A DNA stretch of 64,000 nt from JAUILA01 sp050289805 (lineage in GTDB: Bacteria; Bacteroidota; Bacteroidia; Cytophagales; Cyclobacteriaceae): the NCBI GenBank assembly GCA_050289805.1, contig JBNKGL010000008.1, forward strand, positions 83,853 to 147,852, written 5' to 3'. Position 1 is the first letter of the stretch. Each line of letters begins with the position of its first letter. A model generated the notes under the pieces. That model was not told the DNA's origin, made no database searches, and saw only the letters and a list, made by a program, of their open reading frames with translations. This document shows positions 8,464 to 17,081 of the stretch, piece after piece. The position numbers and the translations under genes were made by a program.

Positions 8464-10398
8464 TTAATTTAAAAACTTATATTCCCGGTAGGGCAGAACA
8501 TCGGGCTTTACCGTGGTATTATAATTGAATCGAAGTCGTGTGGACACCGTCAGCTTAAAGTAGAACCTGTCTCCATCGGGAGGAGGATTTGTAAAATATT
8601 TTATTCCCAATTCAAAAGAACTTAGAAATAGTCCGGGGTTCGTAATTCTGAAACCACTGCCAATTGCAGGATAGAACTCCTTATATCCTTCCGAGATACG
8701 GTCTTCCATAACATAGCCAAGATCTAATGTAAAAAATGGGGCAAATCTGAAACCGTACCAATACCAGGGGGTAAACCAAACAGACTCAAAATTCATGGCT
8801 ACCGCCTGATTACCCTGGGTATAATATCCTCTGAGTCCATGGATGTAATTCCTCAGGCGAACAGATACAGGGAGGGAGAGATTGATCCCTGTTGTGTAGT
8901 TAAACCTGAAAAAGGATCTGAACGTAGACCTGCGAAGTTTGAACAATTGTGTCATATAGCTGAGATCATTGACCCACATACCGTCTGAAAAATCCTTTGA
9001 ATCGAAAAATGTCCCTAATTCACTTCGGAAATATATGTATCCAAACTTCAGGTAATCGCCCCAATGCCACCTCATTCCGACATACATTTGGTTATTGAAT
9101 TCGTCAAAATTTGCACCCAGGGTAGCCCCAATATAGTAGCCAACAGGTAAATCCTCCGTAATTCCTATACTGATCACATTCGTGGTTTTAATAAAGTTTG
9201 TTTTACGAATATCGATGGAGGTGAGAAATGTATTGCGATTATAAAAAAGTGAATTACTGTCACTCCGGACTTCCGGGCGGTCTTCAAAATCCACATAAAC
9301 ATTCCGCGCTGCAATATTGACTGTTTTTCGATCGTCCTTAAACGCCTGAAAAGCGCGGCCCAAAAAAACATCGGCATAATTAAGACTGATATAATTTTCA
9401 AAGGTTGAATCTTCGAGAATGTACTCGTAATCCCTTGAAAGGGATGCGAATTCGATAGAACCCGCATATTTAATTACAGGGCTTATGTTATTCTTTTCAA
9501 TTTTGAATCCATAATATTCACGCTTATAACTGTCTTCGGCGAATATGCTCAGATTTGTATATGTATTTTTAAATGGTGCTGATACATATTCCAGTATATA
9601 GCCATTCTCCGGTACATCTTTCTTGTTGCGAATGTATCCAGCGGATATACGATGACCGGTTCCTAAGATATTCCGTTGTGAAAGTTCAATTCGATATTTC
9701 GAAAAACTGGATGCGTCAAGACTGATTCCCCAGGGGAAACGATCCTGCGTAACAACGATAATATCTACGCTTGCTTCATCTTCAATGGATGGGAGTACAT
9801 ATATCCGTACATCATTAATATATTCAAATTGCCTGAGAATTCGCTCAGAGTCCGCCATTCTGAAAGGATCCAGGTGGTCTCCTTCCTTAAAAAGAATGTT
9901 GTTAAGGATCAATCGGGTTCGGGTGTCGATGTGCGATTTATCGACCTTATTGATGAATGGGTTGGAAGATTCCCGAAGCGTATCTGTGACGCTTCCTGTG
10001 ATGAGTTGAACCGGCAAATGTCGTATGGAATTGATTCGCATCCCATTGAAGTCTCTAAAATAGGCTTCGGAACGAACGGGGTTGACCTTATCAATCACGT
10101 TGTTGGTCGTATCCCTGATGATCAGGTCATATAGTTCCCGCGACAGGGCACTCTTTTCCTTATTGTTTTTTAACTTTTCATAGAAATTCCGGCTCTTGAA
10201 GTAAGGGTTTGGCTTGATCTTATACCTGAAGCCAGACGGAACAATGAAAAAGGTATCCTTCTCCGGAATAAAGACGGAATCGGGCAGGACCAGAATTTTG
10301 TTTTTTGGTAAACGTACGGTATCGGCCTGCCCGTATGAGTAAAGGGTAATGAATGTGCATATGCAGAACAGCAATGGCCGGATTAGCCCACGCTTCAT
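8464..10398 (-). CDS. BamA/TamA-like outer-membrane protein (POTRA plus beta-barrel)
   Basis: The start MKRGLIRPLLFCICTF and a hydrophobic run ending YSYGQ form a signal peptide. Around residues 155-215 there is a POTRA-like segment (ILFKEGDHLDPFRMADSE, then FEYINDVRIYVLPS). The rest alternates aromatic and polar residues as in a long outer-membrane barrel. The 644-residue length and single POTRA fit the TamA-like BamA relatives of Bacteroidota rather than BamA itself, which has five POTRA domains. It follows the haloperoxidase gene by 18 bases, so they are probably co-transcribed. A role in inserting or exporting an outer-membrane or lipid component is possible but not shown. Confidence 0.75.
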   Translation of the reverse strand: MKRGLIRPLLFCICTFITLYSYGQADTVRLPKNKILVLPDSVFIPEKDTFFIVPSGFRYKIKPNPYFKSRNFYEKLKNNKEKSALSRELYDLIIRDTTNNVIDKVNPVRSEAYFRDFNGMRINSIRHLPVQLITGSVTDTLRESSNPFINKVDKSHIDTRTRLILNNILFKEGDHLDPFRMADSERILRQFEYINDVRIYVLPSIEDEASVDIIVVTQDRFPWGISLDASSFSKYRIELSQRNILGTGHRISAGYIRNKKDVPENGYILEYVSAPFKNTYTNLSIFAEDSYKREYYGFKIEKNNISPVIKYAGSIEFASLSRDYEYILEDSTFENYISLNYADVFLGRAFQAFKDDRKTVNIAARNVYVDFEDRPEVRSDSNSLFYNRNTFLTSIDIRKTNFIKTTNVISIGITEDLPVGYYIGATLGANFDEFNNQMYVGMRWHWGDYLKFGYIYFRSELGTFFDSKDFSDGMWVNDLSYMTQLFKLRRSTFRSFFRFNYTTGINLSLPVSVRLRNYIHGLRGYYTQGNQAVAMNFESVWFTPWYWYGFRFAPFFTLDLGYVMEDRISEGYKEFYPAIGSGFRITNPGLFLSSFELGIKYFTNPPPDGDRFYFKLTVSTRLRFNYNTTVKPDVLPYREYKFLN

Positions 10399-10416
10399 TT
10401 AATTGTTAGTTCAGGA

Positions 10417-12615
10417 TCAATGAATGATCAACCTCAGGGAGGTAATCTCCCCCTCGCGGCTGTATAGTTGTAATATATATAATCCTGAAGATAAAAATCC
10501 ATCGATCGTAACAGATTTCACAGGGCCACCAAATTTCAGTTCGTCGTGAACCTTGCCCTGCAGATCTATCACCTTAACCCTGGAGATATCCTGGCTTTCC
10601 TCAAACCGGATATGAAATGGATTGCCTTCATTAACAGGGTTCGGAAACAGCTGTATTCCTGTTTCAGACGTAATTTTTTCAAGGGAAGTGACAGGATCAT
10701 TGTTGAATATTTGTTCTGCTTTATCGAATGCCAGAAGACCAATTTTAATCCCCATTATTCGGCCCGGGATGTCATCGGCAGGCGGATGAATTCCTCCCCA
10801 TATCCTGGAAAGGCTCGTTTGATCGGATGCATCCCTATAAGTTGCCCATTGCAAAATCACATCTTCACTCGGACCTTCCTCGAAAACCAGGAACTCGTTC
10901 CTTCGTGCAATAAATTCACCCATTCCCCGTGGAAAGAACGGATCTCCAGTCAATAGTGTAAGCACTTCCGCTGCGGCGCGTGAGTAGGTTGAATGCCCAG
11001 AAACATATCCGGCAAATGGAGGGGTTACAAAAGTTGGGCGCTGATAAGGCCACCAGTTTTCAGCCAGGATCCAGTCGACATCAGCATAATCCACTTCAGG
11101 ATTTGGAATATAATCGGGGCCTTTCCATGCTTTTAATTTTATTTTTCCAACATTTTCATCCTGTGGTCCAGCCAGAGGATCACCGGAACGTACAAGTTCG
11201 ATATAGCCTTCCAGCAATGGAATACCGGCCGGATGGTAGCTAAGATCTTCAGGATCGGAGGATTGACCTTTGTCTGCCATATACCGGATGGCAGATACAG
11301 GGCGGATATAATCATACCATCCTTTCACTCCCCAGGCGGAGATGGCACAGTCATGCATTGCACCGCCAAGGACAAAATAGGATTTTATATCCCATTCCAG
11401 GTCATCGAGTACCGGACCTTCCCCCTTGAAACGTTTTTCAAGTTCGGGCTGGTCATTTACATAATTCAGAATGGTAAACCAGTGACCCGGTGGGGTTTCC
11501 GAATCAGGTCCGTCTGCCCAGAATTCTGCCAGTACCCGGGTATAGTCACCTCGTTTTACAATTTGCGGCTCGTAGGGTTGTCCGGTAAAGGGATTTAGGG
11601 CGTGACCGGTACCGGGGTCACCGCCATTTTCCTGGTCATAGAATGCCTTCATCCCTTCCGGAGTGGTAGGCAGGAAAGAGGCATCACCCAGTGAACCCGG
11701 AGAAATATCCCACATAACCCCATCGTTCGGTGTCAGATGCGCAGACCATATGGCCACCAGGGAAAACCCCCATTGATACATGTCACTCGTGCCTTCGCCA
11801 TCTTCCTGAATCAGGGGCGGAGGTCCCGGATCCATGTATGTCCAGTAGGTATCTCCGTCGCGTTGATTGAATTTTCTGTCGGAAGTTCCCATCGCGAAAG
11901 GGACGACGTTACCCCATTCCGGACTGAGGAAGCTGATTTGTCCGACAGGTATCGGATTTCCTGACTGGTCTATAAAATTATCAAGGAATAAAGGCTGCCA
12001 CCTGTTAGGGTCAATTATCTGAGGGTTGCCACTACGGGTTGGAACCAGCGGCGGATTTACCGGTGAATAATACTGGTTAACATAATCAAGCTGTTCATTT
12101 GACCCATCGGTGAGACCAAATGCAATGTATTGTGATGCGATATAATTTCCCACCTGTGCGGGATCACCTGACCTGTAGTCGGTTCCCGTAACATTAGGGT
12201 CATATCCAAGATCCATCATGAGCGAAAACGCTTCATTCCGAATTAAAAGTGAGCCCGGTGAAAATTGGAATCTGTGCAATAACATTCGGTATGCTGCGTA
12301 ACTTATCGCCGTTTCACGGTCTGTCTGAACGTTGTCTGATACCGGTATACTCGTATACACCGAAGTGAACTCACCTCTCGTATTACCAAGAAGCCAGGGG
12401 GAGGGGTCATCGGAATACACCGCCCATGCGTCGTACATGGCGGCAGAGATGTGGAAGAGGTTCCTGGCATGAACCGTTGGACGGGCAAAATCATTTCGTA
12501 TGGCGTCCAGCAGAACTTCGTTCCACTGCCGGGCAACGGAATGCTGGGCCTCAGCAGGATTGAATGAAATGCATAGACCCAGAATGAGAAATAAAAAACT
12601 TAAAAATCTATTCAT
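10417..12615 (-). CDS. Vanadium-dependent haloperoxidase (PAP2 type) with T9SS sorting domain
   Basis: This is a paralogue of the gene at the left end without the ASPIC/UnbV part. I start at the ATG at 12615 (MNRFLSFLFLILGLC), which gives a clean signal peptide; an ATG at 12663 would overlap the gene upstream. The active-site set is complete: K431-X6-R438-P, the SGHS box with H541, and SR-X5-H610-X3-D. Long stretches match the first copy (IRYMADKGQSSD, NEFLVFEEGPS, SRIWGGIHPP). The C-terminus (LFPNPVNEG ... GLYILQLYS ... LRLIIH) is a type A T9SS sorting domain, so the protein should be secreted. It follows a heme-type lipoprotein gene by 14 bases. Halide specificity, or phosphatase activity instead, cannot be read from the sequence. 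Confidence 0.9.
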   Translation of the reverse strand: MNRFLSFLFLILGLCISFNPAEAQHSVARQWNEVLLDAIRNDFARPTVHARNLFHISAAMYDAWAVYSDDPSPWLLGNTRGEFTSVYTSIPVSDNVQTDRETAISYAAYRMLLHRFQFSPGSLLIRNEAFSLMMDLGYDPNVTGTDYRSGDPAQVGNYIASQYIAFGLTDGSNEQLDYVNQYYSPVNPPLVPTRSGNPQIIDPNRWQPLFLDNFIDQSGNPIPVGQISFLSPEWGNVVPFAMGTSDRKFNQRDGDTYWTYMDPGPPPLIQEDGEGTSDMYQWGFSLVAIWSAHLTPNDGVMWDISPGSLGDASFLPTTPEGMKAFYDQENGGDPGTGHALNPFTGQPYEPQIVKRGDYTRVLAEFWADGPDSETPPGHWFTILNYVNDQPELEKRFKGEGPVLDDLEWDIKSYFVLGGAMHDCAISAWGVKGWYDYIRPVSAIRYMADKGQSSDPEDLSYHPAGIPLLEGYIELVRSGDPLAGPQDENVGKIKLKAWKGPDYIPNPEVDYADVDWILAENWWPYQRPTFVTPPFAGYVSGHSTYSRAAAEVLTLLTGDPFFPRGMGEFIARRNEFLVFEEGPSEDVILQWATYRDASDQTSLSRIWGGIHPPADDIPGRIMGIKIGLLAFDKAEQIFNNDPVTSLEKITSETGIQLFPNPVNEGNPFHIRFEESQDISRVKVIDLQGKVHDELKFGGPVKSVTIDGFLSSGLYILQLYSREGEITSLRLIIH

Positions 12616-12629
12616 TGGATAGTGTTTCA

Positions 12630-13412
12630 TTAATTGTCGGGTGCTCCGTCCTTTATCCAGCATTCAATTTGTAAAATTTCGTCTGCTGAAAGTGGCACAT
12701 CCGGAGGCATTGATTTATCAAGAATGGTGGCCAGTACTGCTTCAGAATTACTCTTTATGCCCTGTAAGGTCGATAAATCAGGATCAATTGAACCGTCATG
12801 GCATCCCGAACTCGCGCAGGATGCACTTATAATACCACTGATGTCATTTTCAAAAGAAATTCCACTCAAAATATCCACATAGACGCCGATGAAACAATCG
12901 TTGGCATCTCCAACCCAGATACTGTAGGAACCACTGGCCAGGTCATAAAATTCATTGGAATCCTGGTAATTACTATTTTCTCCCAGTTGATATTTGTATG
13001 GTTCCACACCATTTCTGGCGGTTACGATTATACTGCCGTTATTCTCATTGCAACCTGAATTGGTGGTTAATGCAACTGCGCGAATACCTTCGTTGCTTCC
13101 TACAAAAGTTTCAACCTCGGCTGAACATCCATTTTTGTCACGAATGGTGATGACATAATAGTCAGTATTAAGATTTTCAAAAATGCCTGTAGAATTCGAC
13201 TGACCTGTGTTAAGAGAAAAGGAATAGGGGGCAGAGCCGCCTGAACCAGAGACGCGGATCCTTCCGGTAGGGGCACCGCAATCTGTATAGTCAACCTCTG
13301 TTACCTGAATCTTTAATCCGGATTCATCGCAGCTGACCTGTACCTCATCTCCACCACCACAGCCGGTGTATAATAAGATTATGAACAAACCGATGATAAA
13401 TCTCCCTTTCAT
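12630..13412 (-). CDS. Lipoprotein with SprB-type repeats and a C-terminal cytochrome-like heme domain
   Basis: A 260-residue protein with a lipoprotein-like signal (C18 in YTGCGGGDE). Two copies of an SprB-type repeat follow, each with a Cys pair and the pattern G(R/S)I.V, PY.(F/Y), YYVITIRDKNGCSAEV or SYSIWVGDANDCF. The last 80 residues hold a CX4CH site (CASSGCHDG), a conserved MPP and the ending IECWIKDGAPDN, as in the short cytochrome-like modules of Bacteroidota and Planctomycetes. It may bind one c-type heme with the MPP methionine as sixth ligand. It sits directly before the haloperoxidase gene, so it may be a surface electron carrier for that enzyme; this is an inference. Confidence 0.7.
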   Translation of the reverse strand: MKGRFIIGLFIILLYTGCGGGDEVQVSCDESGLKIQVTEVDYTDCGAPTGRIRVSGSGGSAPYSFSLNTGQSNSTGIFENLNTDYYVITIRDKNGCSAEVETFVGSNEGIRAVALTTNSGCNENNGSIIVTARNGVEPYKYQLGENSNYQDSNEFYDLASGSYSIWVGDANDCFIGVYVDILSGISFENDISGIISASCASSGCHDGSIDPDLSTLQGIKSNSEAVLATILDKSMPPDVPLSADEILQIECWIKDGAPDN

Positions 13413-13511
13413 ATGCCGAATTTTTTCGACGCTGCTTTCCTCGCCTAAACCTCAAATCTACTAAATTACTTGGGTGTTTGAAATAATGAATTGATGGCAG
13501 AGGGATTAAAT

Positions 13512-13540
13512 AAAAAAAGAGGAAACCCTTTCGGGTTCCC
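13512..13540 (-). terminator. Intrinsic terminator of the outer-membrane barrel gene
   Basis: Read on the minus strand, an 8-bp stem (GGGAACCC against GGGTTTCC, one G-T pair) with a GAAA loop is followed by TCTTTTTTT. It lies about 20 bases after the stop codon of the 13562-14668 gene and separates it from the lipoprotein-haloperoxidase run. Confidence 0.85.
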
Positions 13541-13561
13541 TCCCTTATGAAGAAAGCTATT

Positions 13562-14668
13562 TTAAATGTCAATTTTCGATTTACCCGGCAGGCGAAGACT
13601 TATGCCTACATTGATCAGGTAATCGGCGAAAGCGGCGTCACCATTTCTGGGATTACCGGTTTCATTTTCTATTTCTTTATCCGTTAGGCTTTGAGGTCTT
13701 TCCCTCCGTACCGCCACAGGAACAGACAGCATGAGGTTCCAGTTTCCTGCCGTGTAGTTAATACCGGGCTCGACAGAAAGAACATTTCCGGGTCTTCGAA
13801 ATCCCTCACTATCGCCAATAACATCCTGAACGGGTATGCCTTCATATCGAACTCCTGCCTGAAGGCTTAGCTGAGTTCCTGCCATGTAGGAAAATCCGCC
13901 CTGAACAGAAAACTGATCGGTGACCGACATAATGGCCTCATTTGATAAAATCGGACTCAGTGTTTCGCGGAATGTTCGGATTCCATTGGTGTTTCGTGGG
14001 TTGAAGAGGTAGAAACCCGCCGCAAACAAGCTAAATTTCTCGTTGAGGAGATAGTAGCCCTGTCCCTGCAAGGTAAATCCGAAGCCGCCATCACCAGGCT
14101 GGATGCTTTGATCTACAGGTCGGGTTTCAGGTGTTTCGTTCGGGCCGACATTATAAAAAATATCGGAAGCATTGTAATTACCTGTGGGTAGTTTAATGCC
14201 TGCTCCGGCCTGTATATTAAAATTACTGTTACGGAACGGATCAATCAGCCAGTAGTTTGTATTAATGGTAATGTCACCCATTCCCCTGGAAAATGTGCTG
14301 TAGCGTTCTGATCTTCCGTGTTCATAAAGAGATGAACGTGAATTGAGAACGAAAGGTACGTTCAGCGCAACCTGCCATCTGTCGGATATACCATAGGAAA
14401 TGAAATAATCAAAGGAATGGGAATGATTGACTACCTCTGTATTATTGGTAACGCGGTCTGGTTCTTCCTCGGTTCCCCGGAAATGACGGAATGACTTGAA
14501 ATAGCGATAGTTCATTCCAACCTGAAAGTCTCCTCTCACCGACGGGTTTGTCTGACCGTATGTCGGGCTGCAAGTCGAAAAATGCCGGATAGCAACACAT
14601 CCCTGGGACCATGCTTCAGCCGAGAAGAGTAGAATGACAAGTGCTGCTGGAATTATTTTGAATCGCAT
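13562..14668 (-). CDS. Outer-membrane beta-barrel protein of unknown function
   Basis: The 368-residue product starts with a signal peptide (MRFKIIPAALVILLFSAEAWSQ). The mature N-terminus, GCVAIRHFSTCSP, has two cysteines. Alternating strands with Tyr, Phe and Trp, ending YLINVGISLRLPG, suggest a small barrel of the transporter/MetA-pathway phenol-degradation type. I do not recognise a specific function. It has its own terminator and is divergent from the histidine kinase gene across 133 bases that carry a TTAA array, so it could be a target of that two-component pair. Confidence 0.65.
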   Translation of the reverse strand: MRFKIIPAALVILLFSAEAWSQGCVAIRHFSTCSPTYGQTNPSVRGDFQVGMNYRYFKSFRHFRGTEEEPDRVTNNTEVVNHSHSFDYFISYGISDRWQVALNVPFVLNSRSSLYEHGRSERYSTFSRGMGDITINTNYWLIDPFRNSNFNIQAGAGIKLPTGNYNASDIFYNVGPNETPETRPVDQSIQPGDGGFGFTLQGQGYYLLNEKFSLFAAGFYLFNPRNTNGIRTFRETLSPILSNEAIMSVTDQFSVQGGFSYMAGTQLSLQAGVRYEGIPVQDVIGDSEGFRRPGNVLSVEPGINYTAGNWNLMLSVPVAVRRERPQSLTDKEIENETGNPRNGDAAFADYLINVGISLRLPGKSKIDI

Positions 14669-14736
14669 AATTTTGAATAAACTAAAATGATGCCTCCAAG
14701 ATGAGAAGAATCTATGGCGGAAAGGGTGAATGATAG

Positions 14737-14762
14737 GTTAATGTTTCTTAACGAAATGTTAA
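14737..14762. promoter_or_regulatory. TTAA array between the barrel gene and the two-component genes
   Basis: GTTAA (14737), TTAAC (14748) and GTTAA (14758) form two overlapping inverted pairs with 6- and 5-base spacers, and read on the minus strand as TTAA repeats 10-11 bases apart. OmpR-family regulators bind such spaced repeats, so autoregulation by the 16058 regulator and control of the divergent barrel gene are reasonable guesses. Confidence 0.4.
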
Positions 14763-14801
14763 TACCTTGAATAACTCGTGAAATAATTATTACTTTCCTG
14801 C

Positions 14802-16061
14802 ATGTATCGGATTACGCGCGAAAAAAGCTACATCATCATGCTTGTAATTATCTTTTCCCTGATCGGTTTGGGGATCATTCAGTATTTGATGCTGAAGAGC
14901 AACCTGACGGTTTCCAAGGAAAAGTATGATCAGCGCATAGCGGAAACTCTGGCCTTTACCGGGGATGAGATTTCCATCAGGACACCCTTCACTAATTTGC
15001 TGTCGGCTATTATCCGCCAGGATACGGTCGCTTTCCCTATCGGACTGGATTCCCTGAAATCAGCCGGATCAAAATTTTACAGGATGTACCTGACAGATCG
15101 CTTTGCGCGCGCAGGAATTTCTTCCTCCTTTGAATTTGTAGTGAAGGACCGCATCGACGACAAGGTGTATTTCGCATCCGAGAATTTCACGCAGGAGTTC
15201 CAGAAGGAAGGCAACTATAAGATTCCGATCGAGGGGATTATTGCTTCTGATTGTAAATGTGCTCCCTATCTTAATATTCGTATCACAGATTATAACCGGC
15301 AGTTCTGGGATAATGTATGGTGGTATGTAATTCCGGCTATCATTTTTCTTCTTTTGCTTACGGCCGGATTTATTCTCCTAATCAGGGTGGTACGTGAACA
15401 ACGATTTCTGAATGAAGTAAAGAATGATTTTATTAATCATCTGACACATGAAATAAAGACGCCTGTGTTTGCGACCAGTCTATCGTTAAAGATTCTCCAG
15501 CAGAAATCTGATCCTGCGTTATTGCCCTTTGTTGAAACAGCACGAAAGAAAATTGATTTCGTGAAGATGAATGTTGAGAAAATACTTGAGCTGGCATCCC
15601 TGGAGAATTCCAGCAAGGTATTGAAGCTGGAGCCGGTAAATATGGGTGACCTTTTAAGAGTTTGCGTGAACTACATGGAAGAGGTGCATCCTGAAAGAGA
15701 GTTCAGGATCGACAGCAACTGTGAGCATGTAGTTCAGGGTGATGCCTATCATTTGCAGAATGCTTTGGTTAATTTAATCGATAATGCGATTAAGTACAGT
15801 TCAGATTCCATAGAGATCGGTTGTAAGGAAAGCGGGGATATGGTCGAAGTTTCTGTAAGGGATTTTGGCGAAGGTATAGAAATTGGCATCCAGGAAGACA
15901 TATTTAAAAAATTCTACAGGGTGAAGAGCGGGGTTCCTGGATTTGGTATTGGGCTGAGCTATGTGAAACAGGTTGTTTCGATGATGGGTGGTGCAGTCCG
16001 GGTAGAAAGTTCACCCGGTAAGGGTAGTTTATTCACTATACAATTACCATTAACAAAATGA
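14802..16061 (+). CDS. Sensor histidine kinase
   Basis: A membrane histidine kinase of 419 residues. TM helices lie at about residues 10-31 and 170-193 and enclose a periplasmic sensor of roughly 140 residues with no recognised fold. The H-box is FINHLTHEIKTPVFATSLSL. The N-box (LVNLIDNAIKYS) and glycine boxes (DFGEGI, GFGIGLSYVKQV) complete a normal HATPase. It would autophosphorylate on the H-box histidine and pass the phosphate to the response regulator encoded next, with which it shares a 4-base ATGA overlap. The signal sensed is unknown. Confidence 0.93.
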   Translation: MYRITREKSYIIMLVIIFSLIGLGIIQYLMLKSNLTVSKEKYDQRIAETLAFTGDEISIRTPFTNLLSAIIRQDTVAFPIGLDSLKSAGSKFYRMYLTDRFARAGISSSFEFVVKDRIDDKVYFASENFTQEFQKEGNYKIPIEGIIASDCKCAPYLNIRITDYNRQFWDNVWWYVIPAIIFLLLLTAGFILLIRVVREQRFLNEVKNDFINHLTHEIKTPVFATSLSLKILQQKSDPALLPFVETARKKIDFVKMNVEKILELASLENSSKVLKLEPVNMGDLLRVCVNYMEEVHPEREFRIDSNCEHVVQGDAYHLQNALVNLIDNAIKYSSDSIEIGCKESGDMVEVSVRDFGEGIEIGIQEDIFKKFYRVKSGVPGFGIGLSYVKQVVSMMGGAVRVESSPGKGSLFTIQLPLTK

Positions 16062-16744
16062 AAAGCCAGATACTTCTCGTGGAAGATGATAACGACGTTG
16101 GCTACATGTTATCTGAATACCTCAAATTGAAGGACTTCCGTGTCCATTGGGTAACGCATCCTGATGATGCGCTGGTATGGGTACGGAATAATCCTCTCCA
16201 GCTGGCGGTATTGGATGTATCGCTTCCTGCGAAGGATGGATTTGAACTGGCAAAACTGATTAAAGAGATTCAGCCTGGTATTCCCCTGATTTTCCTTACA
16301 GCCCGATCACTGAAAGTTGATGTCCTTAAAGGGTTTAACCAGGGAGCAGATGACTATATTCTTAAACCTGTGGATGAGGAAGAACTGGTAGCCAGGATTA
16401 ATGCGGTATTGAAGCGTTATGCGAGGGAATCCGGCGGGATCAGGTCGGCCGACCTTGAATTTGAAGGGGTTCGGCTGATTGTGTCAAAACACGAACTCCT
16501 GATCGAAAATAACCCCGTTAAACTTACAAGCCGCGAAGTGCAGCTGCTGGAACTGTTTTTCAAATCACCCGGGGAATTGATTTCCACTGATATGATCCTG
16601 CGTACGATTTGGGGTGAAAGTGATTTCTTCAACCGGCGAAGTATGGATGTCTTTATTTCAAGACTCCGTAAAAAGCTTAGACCCGCACAAATCGAGATAG
16701 AAAATGTTCATGGGAAAGGCTTTGTATTGAAATCAGAAAAATGA
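16058..16744 (+). CDS. OmpR-family response regulator
   Basis: The receiver domain has the acidic pair EDD near the start, the phospho-acceptor Asp in AVLDVSLPAKDGF, and the conserved Lys in DDYILKPVDEEEL. The C-terminal winged helix carries KLTSREVQLLELFF and RRSMDVFISRLRKKL, as in OmpR/PhoB. At 228 residues it is full length. It overlaps the kinase gene by four bases, which suggests translational coupling. It converges with the tiny Cys-rich gene, leaving no bases between the stop codons. Confidence 0.95.
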   Translation: MKSQILLVEDDNDVGYMLSEYLKLKDFRVHWVTHPDDALVWVRNNPLQLAVLDVSLPAKDGFELAKLIKEIQPGIPLIFLTARSLKVDVLKGFNQGADDYILKPVDEEELVARINAVLKRYARESGGIRSADLEFEGVRLIVSKHELLIENNPVKLTSREVQLLELFFKSPGELISTDMILRTIWGESDFFNRRSMDVFISRLRKKLRPAQIEIENVHGKGFVLKSEK

Positions 16745-16894
16745 TTATCTCCGCGGACACTTCTTACAGTAACGACCCTTTTTCTTGTATTTCTTACAGC
16801 ACTTCTTTAATTCACATTCAGAAGAACAAATAATACTCTCCCGGGTGAAAAAGGCCTCTGCTGATGTGTCTTCCGGGAAAAAAGGTTCGTTCAT
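16745..16894 (-). CDS. Small Cys- and Lys-rich protein, 49 residues
   Basis: Read on the minus strand, an ATG at 16894 opens 49 codons ending at 16745. The N-terminal half is acidic (MNEPFFPEDTSAEAFF). The C-terminal half has seven cysteines among lysines (CSSECELKKCCKKYKKKGRYCKKCPRR). The composition, with paired cysteines in a short basic tail, suggests metal binding and recalls small conserved Bacteroidota proteins with a CCKKYKKKG core. I know of no assigned function. A 19-bp palindrome ends four bases before the start codon and supports it as a real, regulated gene. A longer open frame on the plus strand here lacks any such support. Confidence 0.65.
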   Translation of the reverse strand: MNEPFFPEDTSAEAFFTRESIICSSECELKKCCKKYKKKGRYCKKCPRR

Positions 16895-16897
16895 TTT

Positions 16898-16916
16898 ATT
16901 TAGACTAATTCTAAAT
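16898..16916 (-). promoter_or_regulatory. Palindromic operator before the Cys-rich gene
   Basis: ATTTAGA-CTAAT-TCTAAAT: perfect 7-bp arms around a 5-base centre, immediately upstream of the 16894 start codon. The TTAG...CTAA core resembles DtxR/IdeR-type metal-dependent repressor sites; Fur-type binding is also possible. The regulator assignment is an inference. Confidence 0.55.
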
Positions 16917-17081
16917 ACAAATGTAATTTATGAAAATGAATTTCAGAAGAATTTCAGATTATTTTTGTTCATCCCAGAACATTTTAAGTCTGAAGGTATT
17001 TCGAGGTTTCAATTTATGTGGTTTGTTTAATTGATTTAAACTTATCAATATTGATTTATTCTTTTAATTTAAGACACCTCC

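Noticed and set aside
16785..17030. 81-residue plus-strand frame after the response regulator gene
   Set aside because: It overlaps the Cys-rich minus-strand gene and its palindrome, and the residues look random.
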